A stretch of DNA of 32,525 nucleotides from Chromatiales bacterium (GTDB lineage: Bacteria > Pseudomonadota > Gammaproteobacteria > SZUA-140): positions 1-32,525 of the forward strand of contig JAITWN010000165.1 of assembly GCA_031285245.1 (NCBI GenBank), written 5' to 3'. Numbering within the stretch: the first letter of the stretch is position 1; every line of letters begins with the position of its first letter. The position numbers and the translations under genes are program-made. The notes beneath the pieces are model-generated. The model worked only from the letters and a program-made list of their open reading frames with translations. It ran no database searches and was not told the DNA's origin. Of the stretch, positions 22,220 through 32,035 are shown in pieces.

Positions 22220-23599
22220 TCAGCGACGGCGACGTCCGAACCAGATGATGAACCCGCTGACCAGGAACAGTAGCGGCAACACCATGAGAAAACCAAAACC
22301 AATCGCTCCCATCGCAATCGGCGAAAGTTGCAGCGTCGCATCCGGCGTGATGCGCGCCGGAATAGCGATGAGATGATCATCCCCGCTCAACCAGTTGGCC
22401 ATATTGAGACCAAGCTGAAGATTACCCGCAAGACCAAGAAAGCTGTTAGAAAGAAAGTCGCCATCTGCAACCAGCAACACGCGCTGCACGGCGCTTCCAC
22501 CGCCCTCGGCTTGCGTCACATTGCGCGTCAGCGCCGCACCAATCACGAGCGGCCCGGGAAGATCCTGACCTTCATCGTAGCTGATCGTCCCTTGCGTTTC
22601 GTTGCGCTCCAGCCAGGCACTGGAAAGTGAATTGAGCAGCGCGGTTGCGGTCCATTCATCAGAACGCTCATAACTGATCGCACCGGCAACAGGGAACAGC
22701 GTGTTGTAATCGAAGTCGCGGGTAATCTCATGCGCGGGATAACTTGCGACCAGCGCCATGCGTGGATCGTTGGTACCGAACAGCATCATGCCGACCTGCG
22801 ATACCGCTGGATCAACGATGACACCAGACTCCCACGTCACGCCCAAGCGATGCGCCAGCGCATCGAGCCCCGGCGACGCATCAGGATCACGCAACCACAG
22901 CAATCTACCGCCACCATCGACATACTTGACGATGCGTTCAACCTCCGCTGGCAACAATGGGATCTGCGCAGATGCAATGACGAGCACCGCATCTTTTGGC
23001 AACGCACGCCCAGCCTGCTCCAATAAATTGAAGCGCTCGACTTCAATGCCCTGTGCTTGCAGCTGCTTGGCCCAGGACGAAAGATCATAACTGGCACTGC
23101 CTTCAGGATCACGCTCGCCGTGCCCCGCGAGAAACAGCAAACGATGCTTCCCACCACGCGCAACGCGCTGTAGCGCATTACTCAGCGCGCTCTCGGAAAG
23201 TTCGCGCAAACGCTCAGACCTATCCTGATACTCGATCACCATCTCGCCATCCATGGTGATGCCGAGTTCGCGCACGCGCTGTGGCTCGACATCGGGATCA
23301 ACGAAAGTCAGATGCAGATCGGGTTTATGACGCTGATAGCGTTCCACCAAACCAGAGATACGCTTGCGCAACAACGGCTCTTCGCGCGCATATGCCACGA
23401 TCGTCAAATCGCCATGCAGTTCCTCAAGCAGCTTGACGCTTGCCTCCGACAGCGTGTTACGCCCGCTCGCGGTCCAGTCAGACTCATGAGCATAGTGGGT
23501 AGCAAGCCATCCGAGCAGGCCAACAGCGGCAGCAAGCAGCAGAGCGAACAGCACATCGTGCAGACGCAAGGCGAATTTCGTACCGCGAGTAACTTTCAT
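22220..23599 (-). CDS. GldG-like ABC-associated membrane/periplasmic protein
   Basis: The 459-aa protein has one helix near the N-terminus (about 14-32) and one at the C-terminus (about 430-452). Between them is a large periplasmic region with the GldG pattern: LTIVAYARE, TFVDPDVEPQRVRELGI, RLLFLAGHGERDPEG and LLVADGDFLSN. In gliding bacteria GldG works with GldA and GldF. In proteobacteria the role is unknown. It is separated by six bases from the permease gene and by 18 from the DUF4340 gene. Confidence 0.85.
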   Translation of the reverse strand: MKVTRGTKFALRLHDVLFALLLAAAVGLLGWLATHYAHESDWTASGRNTLSEASVKLLEELHGDLTIVAYAREEPLLRKRISGLVERYQRHKPDLHLTFVDPDVEPQRVRELGITMDGEMVIEYQDRSERLRELSESALSNALQRVARGGKHRLLFLAGHGERDPEGSASYDLSSWAKQLQAQGIEVERFNLLEQAGRALPKDAVLVIASAQIPLLPAEVERIVKYVDGGGRLLWLRDPDASPGLDALAHRLGVTWESGVIVDPAVSQVGMMLFGTNDPRMALVASYPAHEITRDFDYNTLFPVAGAISYERSDEWTATALLNSLSSAWLERNETQGTISYDEGQDLPGPLVIGAALTRNVTQAEGGGSAVQRVLLVADGDFLSNSFLGLAGNLQLGLNMANWLSGDDHLIAIPARITPDATLQLSPIAMGAIGFGFLMVLPLLFLVSGFIIWFGRRRR

Positions 23600-23605
23600 G
23601 CGAAA

Positions 23606-24346
23606 TCAGTGCTGCAAACGGTAGGAATCAAGGCGGCGCACGCTGAGCGCGAGGAAAGCGAAGATGACGATCAGATAGTACGCGATATCCCGCGTACTGA
23701 CGATGCCACGTAATAGCGGTTCGTAATGGCGGACTATCGACAACGCAGCAAATACCTTGCTATCGCCATTCCAATCCACGATCCACAGCATCAGCAATGC
23801 GCCAAAAGTGGCGATCGCCGCAACGACAGGTTGCGCAGTCAATGCAGACATGAACAAGCCGATCGCAGCAAACGCTGCCAACATCAAAAAAAGCCCGAAC
23901 AGCCCAGAGAAGAGTAAACCGAAATCGAGCGCGCCACCACTTAGCAACGACAGTGGCATCAGCGCGATCAACACCATCATCACCGCGATGAAGCCAAGCG
24001 TACCGAGATATTTCCCCAACACGATTTCGGTCATCGACACTGGCGCCGAGAACAACAAACTGAGCGTGCGATTACGTAGCTCATCGGAAATCAGACGCAT
24101 GGTCAGCAGCGGCACGATCAAGAGCAGCACCAGCGCTGCATTGCCAAAGAACGGCCCAACCACAATTTCAGTCACACCAGGTGCATCGGCAGTTACCGCC
24201 AGACGCGGCTGCAACTGCAGAAAAAAGTCCACCTGAGTCGTAAACATATAACCGAGGATGATCTGAATCACTGCAAGCAGCACCCAGGCCAGCGGCGACA
24301 AAAAAAGGCTGCGCAGTTCGCGCCCCGCAATCGCCAGCACCATCAT
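23606..24346 (-). CDS. ABC transporter permease, GldF-like (ABC-2 type)
   Basis: The 246-aa protein has six helices. It begins with the ABC-2 signature of a short cytoplasmic helix and RELRSLFLSPLAWVLLAV, then LLTMRLISDELRNRTLSLLFSAPVSMTEIVLGK, the characteristic EERRNGTLELL-type coupling segment. Its start overlaps the stop of the ATPase gene by four bases. It forms the membrane part of the export system with the GldG-like protein. Confidence 0.9.
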   Translation of the reverse strand: MMVLAIAGRELRSLFLSPLAWVLLAVIQIILGYMFTTQVDFFLQLQPRLAVTADAPGVTEIVVGPFFGNAALVLLLIVPLLTMRLISDELRNRTLSLLFSAPVSMTEIVLGKYLGTLGFIAVMMVLIALMPLSLLSGGALDFGLLFSGLFGLFLMLAAFAAIGLFMSALTAQPVVAAIATFGALLMLWIVDWNGDSKVFAALSIVRHYEPLLRGIVSTRDIAYYLIVIFAFLALSVRRLDSYRLQH

Positions 24347-25320
24347 GCTGCTTCCTCGCGTGGCGAAGTATCCGTTGACGTATCGCTGGTGGTGATGTCA
24401 ACAAAAATCTCTTCGAGCGAGCGCCGTTCGCGACTGAGTTCATAAAGCTTCCAACCTTCAGTCGCCGCGCGCAGCGCCAGCCGCTCGGCGAACTCACCAC
24501 CTTCCGGCGCATGCCGTAACCGGACACGGCCACCACCGAGATCTTCGATCTGCGTTACTCCATCGAGCCCACTCAGCACGGCAATCGGCGGCGGATTGCG
24601 CAAACCCACTACAAGCCAGGACATCTGCGCACGCTGCTGCATTTCGGCAAGTGTATCGTCGAATACAAGGCGGCCACGATGCATGATCAGCACGCGATCA
24701 CACACCGCTTGCACCTCCGGGAGAATATGCGTTGAGAGAATGACGCTGTGCTCACCGCCAAGCTCTCGGATCAATCCACGGATTTCACGAATCTGAATGG
24801 GATCAAGACCAACAGTAGGCTCATCGAGAATAACGACTGCGGGCGCATGCACGATCGCCTGCGCAAGGCCAACACGCTGCTGATATCCCTTCGACAGATT
24901 ACCGATGAGACGACGACCGACTGCGCCGAGTCCGCAGCGCTCTTTGGTGCGCGCGATCGCTCCAGCACGGTGCTCGCGCGCTATACGATGTATGCGCGCG
25001 CAGTACGAGAGGTACTCATCGACCGTCAGATCGTGATAGAGCGGCGGTTGCTCAGGAAGAAAGCCGAGCTCTGCTTTTGCAGCGCGTGGCTCATCGAGGA
25101 TATCAACGCCATTGACGAAAACACGTCCCGCGCTCGGCGCGAGATTGCCGCTGATGACCTGCATGGTGGTGGATTTACCTGCGCCATTTGGCCCAAGAAA
25201 ACCCAGCACCTCACCGCGATGCACTTCGAAACTGATATCGGCAACCGCGCAGAGCGAACCGTAACTGCGCTCGAGATGCTCAACTTGAACCAAACTGGAA
25301 AACTGACGGTCGGTAGTCAT
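24343..25320 (-). CDS. ABC transporter ATP-binding protein, GldA-like
   Basis: The 325-aa protein has Walker A GPNGAGKST, signature LSKGYQQRVGLAQ, Walker B VVILDEPTVGLDP and the switch His in LSTHIL. The C-terminal 80 residues form the regulatory extension typical of ABC-2 exporters. It is the first gene of the operon. Regulation cannot be read from the 59 bases between it and the ptsP stop. Confidence 0.93.
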   Translation of the reverse strand: MTTDRQFSSLVQVEHLERSYGSLCAVADISFEVHRGEVLGFLGPNGAGKSTTMQVISGNLAPSAGRVFVNGVDILDEPRAAKAELGFLPEQPPLYHDLTVDEYLSYCARIHRIAREHRAGAIARTKERCGLGAVGRRLIGNLSKGYQQRVGLAQAIVHAPAVVILDEPTVGLDPIQIREIRGLIRELGGEHSVILSTHILPEVQAVCDRVLIMHRGRLVFDDTLAEMQQRAQMSWLVVGLRNPPPIAVLSGLDGVTQIEDLGGGRVRLRHAPEGGEFAERLALRAATEGWKLYELSRERRSLEEIFVDITTSDTSTDTSPREEAA

Positions 25321-25379
25321 GGCGGGGCATTATACCGAGCTTTGTGCGTTTACACTCTCTCGCCATTGATCACCGCACT

Positions 25380-27128
25380 TCAGAAACTTCTCTGCATCGA
25401 CGCCACCAGATGATCGACCGCCGCGCCGATCTCGGCACGCGAGCCCAAACGCAGAATGCGCCTGACTTTCGGCGTAAGCAGCGCGATATCGCTATCGACG
25501 ATGGCGCGCTTGATTTCAAGCAACGAGCCCGGCGCAACGCTGAAATCACGCAAACCCATACCAAGGAGTAACCATGTGTAAAAAGGGTCGCCCGCCATCT
25601 CCCCACACATCGATACTGGAATGCCCGCCCGCCGCCCGGCGGCGATAGTCATGTGGATGAGTTTGAGCACCGCAGGATGCAGCGGATCGTAGAGGTAGTT
25701 GACCTCCTCATCCATACGATCGACAGCGAGCGCGTACTGAATGAGATCGTTGGTGCCAAGGGACAGAAAATCGATACAACGAGCAAAACTCGCCGCCGAT
25801 AGCGCCGCCGCCGGCACCTCAATCATCGCGCCCACATGAATGTCAGCATCGAAATCCACACCCGCGGCACAGAGCGCCGATTTCTCCGCTGACAGCAAGG
25901 CGAGCGCCTGATGCAGCTCGCTCTCGGCGCAAAGCATGGGAAACATGATGCGCACCGGGCCATAAGCCGAGGCACGCAAAATCGCGCGCAACTGCGTCGA
26001 AAACATGGTGGGATCTTGCAGACACCAGCGAATAGCGCGCAAACCCATGGCGGGGTTGCCACCATCAGCCGGTGGACGCATCCCAGCCAGCCATTTGTCC
26101 ATACCGAGATCGAGCGTGCGAATAGTGACCGGCGCCCCCTTCATCGCCTGCACGATACGCACATAGGTATCGAACTGCTCAGCCTCATTGGGTAGATCTC
26201 GCTGCCCCAGAAAAAGCATCTCGGTGCGAAAAAGCCCAATACCGGCGGCACCCGCCTCGCGCGCGGCGCGCGCGTCCTCGCGCATCTCGGCCATCGCCAT
26301 CAACACGATGGTTTGCCCATCACGCGAGATCACTGGCCGCCGCTTGAGCTTGCCGAGCAAGGCGCGGTAATGCCGCTCTTCTTGCTGGCAATGGCGGAAA
26401 TAATCCATTTCCAGCAGGCTCGGCGCGACCACCACCATGCCGTGACGCCCTTCGATAGCGACATCATCGTCATGATGGATATAGCAGCGCGCATGATGCA
26501 CACCGAGTACCGCCGGCACACCCAAACTGCGCGCAAGAATCGCAGTATGTGAATTAAGACCACCGCACTCGGTGACGAAAGCCGCAACACCATGCTTGTA
26601 CATCAGCATGATCTCAGCCGGCGCCAGATCGTCAGCAACCACCACCGCGCCGCGCGCGCGATGATCAAACATATCGCTCGGGAAGCCTTCATCTCCCTGC
26701 AGATTCTGCTGAATGCGATTGATGACGTGTTCGATGTCATCTTTGCGCGCACGCAGATAGGGATCATCCATCTCCTCGAACACCTGCATCAGCAGATCGC
26801 GTTGCAGCTTGAGCGCCCATTCGGCATTACATCGTCTGCTGCAAATGATTTCTACTGGACCTTCACGCAGCGTGTGATCGTCGAACATGACGATGTGGGT
26901 ATCGAGCAGCGCGGCTGCTTCGCTGGGGGCATCGGGGGAAATATCGTCGCGCACTGCGCGCAACTGGCGCTTCGCTTTTCGCAGTGCACTGCGAAAGCGC
27001 ACTACTTCATCTTCAATCAGTGATTCGGGGATGGAATATTCACGAATATCGAGCGTTCCACGACGCAGCACCGCCGCTTTCCCGATGGCGATTCCTTTCG
27101 ATATGCTGATGCCGCTCAGTGCCATCAT
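25380..27128 (-). CDS. ptsP: PTS enzyme I (phosphoenolpyruvate-protein phosphotransferase), no GAF domain
   Basis: The 582-aa protein is EI-type from the first residue (GISISKGIAIGKA), so the GAF domain of classical PtsP is missing. The phosphohistidine sits in GGLNSHTAILARSLGVPAVLG. The PEP-binding barrel shows GIGLFRTEMLFL, IRTLDLGMDKW and VSMCGEMAGDP. It takes phosphate from PEP and gives it to HPr (27191-27466). With no sugar permease nearby, it feeds the regulatory proteins of this cluster. A hairpin lies between HPr and this gene, directly before its start. Confidence 0.93.
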   Translation of the reverse strand: MMALSGISISKGIAIGKAAVLRRGTLDIREYSIPESLIEDEVVRFRSALRKAKRQLRAVRDDISPDAPSEAAALLDTHIVMFDDHTLREGPVEIICSRRCNAEWALKLQRDLLMQVFEEMDDPYLRARKDDIEHVINRIQQNLQGDEGFPSDMFDHRARGAVVVADDLAPAEIMLMYKHGVAAFVTECGGLNSHTAILARSLGVPAVLGVHHARCYIHHDDDVAIEGRHGMVVVAPSLLEMDYFRHCQQEERHYRALLGKLKRRPVISRDGQTIVLMAMAEMREDARAAREAGAAGIGLFRTEMLFLGQRDLPNEAEQFDTYVRIVQAMKGAPVTIRTLDLGMDKWLAGMRPPADGGNPAMGLRAIRWCLQDPTMFSTQLRAILRASAYGPVRIMFPMLCAESELHQALALLSAEKSALCAAGVDFDADIHVGAMIEVPAAALSAASFARCIDFLSLGTNDLIQYALAVDRMDEEVNYLYDPLHPAVLKLIHMTIAAGRRAGIPVSMCGEMAGDPFYTWLLLGMGLRDFSVAPGSLLEIKRAIVDSDIALLTPKVRRILRLGSRAEIGAAVDHLVASMQRSF

Positions 27129-27130
27129 GA

Positions 27131-27163
27131 CACGGGTCCGCTGCAGTGGGCGGCAGACCCGTG
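27131..27163 (-). promoter_or_regulatory. Hairpin between the HPr and EI genes
   Basis: An inverted repeat (CACGGGTC/GACCCGTG) with a 17-base loop lies in the 62-bp gap and ends three bases before the EI start codon. No T-run follows. The arm next to the ATG covers the place of a ribosome site, and no purine-rich site is otherwise visible. It could lower translation of EI or protect mRNA. Confidence 0.35.
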
Positions 27164-27190
27164 CTATTTCAAGCCACGGTTACCGCCCTT

Positions 27191-27466
27191 TTAGAATTCC
27201 TCGCCGAAACGGCGCTGGATGAGATCGATGATCGCCGTCACTGCGCGCTCCTCACCATCACCTTCGGCGATGATGTCGATCATCGTGCCCTGCCCCGCGG
27301 CTAGCATCATGACGCCCATGATGCTTTTGCCATTCACGCGTTTGCTGCCGCGCTGAATATGTACATCGCACTTGAACTGCGATGCGAGGGTCACCAAACG
27401 CGCTGCCGCCCGCGCATGCAGGCCGAGCCGGTTGATGATCTGCGCTTCGCGCTGTACCGCCATCAT
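27191..27466 (-). CDS. ptsH: HPr-family phosphocarrier protein
   Basis: The 91-aa protein is normal for the family. The active His sits in NRLGLHARAAARLV, and the regulatory Ser in GKSIMGVMMLAA is the site used by HPr kinase, which is encoded at 28748-29725. It passes phosphate from EI to the two EIIA proteins of this cluster. It may be the nitrogen-type HPr (ptsO/NPr) by context. Confidence 0.92.
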   Translation of the reverse strand: MMAVQREAQIINRLGLHARAAARLVTLASQFKCDVHIQRGSKRVNGKSIMGVMMLAAGQGTMIDIIAEGDGEERAVTAIIDLIQRRFGEEF

Positions 27467-27480
27467 TCCCCCTAAAAATA

Positions 27481-27894
27481 TCAGACTTCGCTGTTACCGC
27501 AACAACGAAAGATACCTTCGACACCGCCGCTCACCGCTTTTTCCGCGAGCTGCGCAAGCTCAAGCCCTGGATAATTGAGCAGGCGAACGAGCATAGGCAG
27601 ATTGAGTCCTGCAACGACTGCCACTTCGATGCCTTGACCACTGAGCGCCGCTGCGATATTGGACGGCGTCGAGCCGAACATATCAGTGAGCACGATCACG
27701 CCATCACCTTCATCGAGATCGCGCACGGCCTGGAGTGCTTGGCACAGCAGCGCTTCGGCATCGGCAGGATCGCAGGCGGAAATTACCGGGATCGCCGTCA
27801 CCGGCAACGGACAACGTCCCAGCATCGACACCGCAGCTGCGAGAATCGTGCTACCAATGTGATCGTGAGTAACCAAACAAAGTCCAACGCTCAT
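27481..27894 (-). CDS. PTS EIIA component, mannose family (no permease partner)
   Basis: The 137-aa protein is a single EIIA-Man domain. The phosphorylated His is in VTHDHIGSTIL, and VIVLTDMFGSTPSNIAA is the family signature. There is no EIIB, EIIC or EIID in the window, so this is a regulatory EIIA. This orphan type beside HprK and RapZ is known in beta- and some gammaproteobacteria. Its start overlaps the rapZ stop (ATGA). Confidence 0.9.
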   Translation of the reverse strand: MSVGLCLVTHDHIGSTILAAAVSMLGRCPLPVTAIPVISACDPADAEALLCQALQAVRDLDEGDGVIVLTDMFGSTPSNIAAALSGQGIEVAVVAGLNLPMLVRLLNYPGLELAQLAEKAVSGGVEGIFRCCGNSEV

Positions 27895-28751
27895 CGCAGC
27901 TCCCGATGACGCACCATGATATTGCCACGCATTCGGCGAAAATGGGCCGCCAGCGCTTCAGCCATATATACCGACCGATGCTGCCCACCCGTGCAGCCGA
28001 TCGCCACACACATATAATTGCGATCATCGGCTTCGCAGACCGCAATCCAGCGCTCGAGAAAAATTTTGATGTCCTCGAACATCGCTGTGACACTCGGCTG
28101 CTGCTCAAGAAAGCCGATGACCTGCGGATCTGTGCCGCGATACGCGCGTAGCTGCGGATCCCAATGCGGATTAGGCAGGCAGCGCATATCAAATACATAA
28201 TCGGCGTCTGAAGGGATGCCGTGTTTGTAACCGAAGGAAACGAAGAGCAAAGACAGCGTTGAATCGTGACGCTGCGCGATGCGCTCGCCAATCAGTACGC
28301 GCAACTGATGGACGTTGAAGGCGCTGGTGTCGATATGCAGATCAACGCTTGCAACGATCGCACCGAGCAGTTCGCGCTCTTCCGCGATCGCCTCGGTGAG
28401 AGAAACATTCGGCCTAGTCAGCGGGTGCTTGCGGCGCGTTTCGCTGAAACGCTTGATGAGCACATTGTCAGCGGCGGTGAGAAAGATCACCTCGCAATCA
28501 ACACCAAGCTCACGCACTTCGCGCACGATATCGCCGAAGCGACCAAGATCACGCACGAGATTACGCGCATCGATACCGACAGCAACATTATCGATACGAC
28601 GCGCGGCCTGCGGGTCCATGATCTGCGCGGCAAAACTCGTCAACAAACCAAGCGGCAGATTATCGATGCAATAGTAGTCGTGATCTTCCAACGATTGCAG
28701 CACGACGCTCTTGCCCGAACCGGACAAACCGCTGACGATCAACATCTTCAT
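27891..28751 (-). CDS. rapZ: RNase adapter protein RapZ (P-loop nucleotide-binding)
   Basis: The 286-aa protein has Walker A GLSGSGKSVVL at its start and the C-terminal phosphate-binding domain with CVAIGCTGGQHRSVYMAE. RapZ in enterics guides the GlmZ small RNA to RNase E and senses glucosamine-6-phosphate. Whether a GlmZ-like RNA exists here cannot be judged. It overlaps hprK and the EIIA gene by four bases each. Confidence 0.95.
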   Translation of the reverse strand: MKMLIVSGLSGSGKSVVLQSLEDHDYYCIDNLPLGLLTSFAAQIMDPQAARRIDNVAVGIDARNLVRDLGRFGDIVREVRELGVDCEVIFLTAADNVLIKRFSETRRKHPLTRPNVSLTEAIAEERELLGAIVASVDLHIDTSAFNVHQLRVLIGERIAQRHDSTLSLLFVSFGYKHGIPSDADYVFDMRCLPNPHWDPQLRAYRGTDPQVIGFLEQQPSVTAMFEDIKIFLERWIAVCEADDRNYMCVAIGCTGGQHRSVYMAEALAAHFRRMRGNIMVRHRELR

Positions 28752-29725
28752 GACATACCATCCAGGATTACACGCTGCTGGCGCTCGATGAACACACGCG
28801 CAGCATCGTAGCCATTCATCAGTAACATTTGATTATTGATCGCGCTCTCCACCAACACCGCAAGATTACGGCCCGGAATCACAGGTATGATCAATTGCGT
28901 GACCGGCACCCCGAGCACCGCGCGCTCCTGCCTGCTGCCTTTGAGACGATCGAGAGCCCCCAACTCATCCCCGCTCATACGCTTGAGCTCGATAATCAAG
29001 CGCAGCACCTTATTCAGGTTGATCGCGGAATCTCCAAACATGGAGCGGATATCGAGCACGCCGAGGCCCCGCACTTCAAGAAAACCACTCAGCTCTGGCA
29101 CAGCGCAGCAACCACTAACGATATCCGGCGCGATGCGATGAAACTCCGGTGCATCATCTGCAATCAAGCGATGACCACGGCTGATCAGCTCGAGCGCTAC
29201 TTCACTCTTGCCAATGCCGCTCTCACCGGTGAGCAGCACGCCAATGCCATACACCGCCATGAAAACACCGTGCAGCGTCATACGCTCTGCCAGCACGTCG
29301 GCAAGATAGTACTGCAACTTACCTATGACTTCGTAGCCGGGAGCATCGCAGCGAAAAAGTGGCGTGGCAGTGGCATCACACATCGAGATCAACTCGGGAG
29401 GCGCCTGTTCACCATCAGACACCACGATGAATGCTGGCCTTGCCTCAAATAGGCGGGAAAAAAGCTCGGCACGCTCATCAGCGCCAAGCGCAAAAAGATG
29501 CGCGGTCTCTGCTCGGCCAACCACCTGCACACAATGCGGACTCACTACGTTCAAATAACCCACCCAACCGACCAGAGGAAACCCCAGCGCTCCCGGAGCC
29601 GCTCCAGCACACGAGGGGCTAGAAAGGATGACGCGCACCGCGCCAGCACTCCCCGCCACCCAGACCAACCCCAAGCCCTGCTGATGCTTCTCGAATAGGG
29701 CTGCGGGTGTGATGCTATTTTTCAT
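28748..29725 (-). CDS. hprK: HPr kinase/phosphorylase
   Basis: The 325-aa protein has an N-terminal DRTGG-like domain (about 1-130), then the kinase domain with Walker A LTGESGIGKSEVAL, the HPrK signature LEVRGLGVLDIRSMFG and a C-terminal helix. It phosphorylates the regulatory Ser of HPr using ATP or PPi and removes it using Pi. HPr with the Ser site is encoded in the same cluster. The gene begins five bases after the ptsN stop. Confidence 0.95.
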   Translation of the reverse strand: MKNSITPAALFEKHQQGLGLVWVAGSAGAVRVILSSPSCAGAAPGALGFPLVGWVGYLNVVSPHCVQVVGRAETAHLFALGADERAELFSRLFEARPAFIVVSDGEQAPPELISMCDATATPLFRCDAPGYEVIGKLQYYLADVLAERMTLHGVFMAVYGIGVLLTGESGIGKSEVALELISRGHRLIADDAPEFHRIAPDIVSGCCAVPELSGFLEVRGLGVLDIRSMFGDSAINLNKVLRLIIELKRMSGDELGALDRLKGSRQERAVLGVPVTQLIIPVIPGRNLAVLVESAINNQMLLMNGYDAARVFIERQQRVILDGMS

Positions 29726-29730
29726 ACGAA

Positions 29731-30309
29731 CTAGGCGGACGACCCCGTCGCCTTCTCTGCCTTTTCTAAGCTAGCTGCGTCGGCAGCAGGCCGCCATGAA
29801 ACCAGCAGATCGTAGATTTCTTTTCCAGTCCTTGCCTCGTGAATGCGTGCGCAGAAACGCGAATCGCTAAACATCTCAGCGAGCAGCGCGAGAATATTCA
29901 AATGCTCAGTGGTGGACTGCTGGGGAACGAGCAAACCGCAGATCATATTCACCGGCTTGCCGTCACTTGCTTCGTATGCAACGCCCTGGCCGATCTTGAG
30001 GAAAGCACATACCGCATGATCCAAGCCCTTCAAGCGACCATGAGGAATAGCGGCGCCATGACCAAGACCTGTACTGCCAAGACGTTCGCGCTCGATCAGA
30101 CTGGCAAACACTTCACTCGCGCTAAGGCCGATATCTTCTGAGACCATCAATTCGCTGATCAGCTCCAGCGCACGCTTCTTACTACTCACCGTCCCGCAAT
30201 AGCTGACTCTGCCCGGGCTCAATAGATCTGCGAGTTGATTCATATCTTGCGATCTGTTCCGGTCCATCCCGTCCAGATCAAACCTCCGTGCGTACAAAGC
30301 CGCCTTCAT
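29731..30309 (-). CDS. ptsN: PTS EIIA-Ntr regulatory protein
   Basis: The EIIA-Ntr/fructose domain has the phospho-His in [17 protein letters not shown] 30309 overlaps the rpoN stop (ATGA) and gives 192 aa. The family usually starts near ATG 30243 (MNQLADLL), giving 170 aa without the odd Arg/Asp-rich lead, so the true start is uncertain. PtsN relays PTS phosphorylation to potassium, nitrogen and envelope control. The hpf gene that commonly separates rpoN and ptsN is not present. Confidence 0.9.
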   Translation of the reverse strand: MKAALYARRFDLDGMDRNRSQDMNQLADLLSPGRVSYCGTVSSKKRALELISELMVSEDIGLSASEVFASLIERERLGSTGLGHGAAIPHGRLKGLDHAVCAFLKIGQGVAYEASDGKPVNMICGLLVPQQSTTEHLNILALLAEMFSDSRFCARIHEARTGKEIYDLLVSWRPAADAASLEKAEKATGSSA

Positions 30310-31913
30310 ACCAGGCGCTTGCGCTCGCTGGATGCGGGAATAGAAAGCGCCTCACGATACTTCGCAATCGTGCGGCGCGCAACGTTGATGCCCTGTTCCT
30401 TGTTGAGGATCTGCGCGATCTTGCTGTCACTGAGCGGCTTGCCGTGATCTTCTGCTGCCACCAGTTTCTTGATGAGCGCGCGAATCGCTGTCGCCGAGCA
30501 TTCTCCGCCCTCGTCGGTACTTACGTGGCTGGAGAAAAAATACTTGAGTTCGAAGATACCACGCGGGGTATGCATATATTTCTGCGTGGTCACGCGCGAA
30601 ATCGTCGACTCATGCATTTCAACTACGGTAGCCACGTCATGCAAGACCAGCGCTTTCATCGCCTCTTCACCGTGTTCCAGAAAACCACGCTGACGCTCAA
30701 CGATGCAGCTTGCAACCTTGAGCAGAGTTTCGTTTCGACTTTGCAGGCTCTTCACGAACCAGCGCGCCTCCTGCAACTGATTGCGCATATAAGCATTGTC
30801 ACTGCTGCTATCAGCGCGGCGTACGAGCCCGGCATAGCCAGCATTGATACGCACTCGCGGCACCGCATCAGGGTTGAGCTCCACGCGCCACGTATTTTTA
30901 TCTTTGGTGACGATGACATCAGGAACGACGTATTCCGCGCGTCCATCGGCAATCTGATGCCCAGGGTGCGGATTCACTGACTGAATCAGCATCAGCACTT
31001 CCTGCAACTCGGGCTGCGAACACTTCAGCCGTCGCATGAGCTGGTTGTACTCGCGATCGGCAAGCAATTGCAGATGTTCGCCAACCAGCTCCTTGGCCTT
31101 CTCCAGCCAAGGCGTATCAGGCGGCAGCAACTGCAACTGGATGAGAATGCATTCGCGCAGATCGCGCGCGCCGACGCCGATCGGATCAAAGTTCTGAATC
31201 TGGCGCAGCACCGCCTCGACCTCCTGCAAATCGAGATCGAGCAGTTCACGAGCCAAGCCCTCACGGATGTCTTCGAGCTGCACCGCGAGGTAACCGCGGT
31301 CATTGATGCTGTCGATGATCGCGTGGGCAATTTCGACATCGCGCGCGCTGAAATTCGTCATGTGCATCTGCCAGGTCAGATGGTCGCGCAGCGTTTCCGA
31401 TGCGCAGTCCTGGCTTTCAAACTCGCGCCCTTCGGCATCACCACCCTGGCTGTGATGCGACAACGCGCTGTCGTAAATGTCTTCCCATACGCTGTCAACG
31501 GGCAGATCATCGCTCAGCGTCCTGAGTTCAGGGCCATCGGTAATGTCGCTCTGCAAACCCGCTGACATTTCCGGTGATTCATCAAAACTGCCGGCGCTGC
31601 TATCGGAATGATCATCCGCCAGATGATTATTGAGCGCGCTGTCCGCATGGCTATCGCCATACATCGGCGCTTCGCCGAACTCCACCGCGGCGCTATCTTG
31701 CTGCGCCACTGCATCGCTATCGCGAGCTTCGCCAGAACTTTCCCCGCCACCCTCTTCGCCGTCAGACAACTCCAGCATCGGGTTGGAATCAAGCGCTTCC
31801 TGGATTTCTTCGCGCAAATCGAGCGCGGACAATTGCAGCAAGCGAATTGCCTGCTGCAACTGAGGAGTCATGGCCAGATGCTGGCCGATACGAATTTGCA
31901 GGGTTTGTTTCAT
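30306..31913 (-). CDS. rpoN: RNA polymerase sigma-54 factor
   Basis: The 535-aa protein has region I, rich in Gln and Leu ([19 protein letters not shown]), an acidic linker longer than usual (about residues 50-170, rich in Asp, Ser and Gly), the core-binding region, a helix-turn-helix segment ([12 protein letters not shown]) and the RpoN box [12 protein letters not shown] near the end. It directs activator-dependent promoters. It lies 122 bases after lptB and overlaps ptsN. Confidence 0.97.
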   Translation of the reverse strand: MKQTLQIRIGQHLAMTPQLQQAIRLLQLSALDLREEIQEALDSNPMLELSDGEEGGGESSGEARDSDAVAQQDSAAVEFGEAPMYGDSHADSALNNHLADDHSDSSAGSFDESPEMSAGLQSDITDGPELRTLSDDLPVDSVWEDIYDSALSHHSQGGDAEGREFESQDCASETLRDHLTWQMHMTNFSARDVEIAHAIIDSINDRGYLAVQLEDIREGLARELLDLDLQEVEAVLRQIQNFDPIGVGARDLRECILIQLQLLPPDTPWLEKAKELVGEHLQLLADREYNQLMRRLKCSQPELQEVLMLIQSVNPHPGHQIADGRAEYVVPDVIVTKDKNTWRVELNPDAVPRVRINAGYAGLVRRADSSSDNAYMRNQLQEARWFVKSLQSRNETLLKVASCIVERQRGFLEHGEEAMKALVLHDVATVVEMHESTISRVTTQKYMHTPRGIFELKYFFSSHVSTDEGGECSATAIRALIKKLVAAEDHGKPLSDSKIAQILNKEQGINVARRTIAKYREALSIPASSERKRLV

Positions 31914-32035
31914 TGATCGCAGATCATCTGACGCCGCGCAGGGGCATCGCTCGGCTAATTCTAATGCAAAACATCCGGCATAGCTCTCCGATCACCACGC
32001 GCAATAGTCGCTCGCCACTTGCATGCACGCATGGC

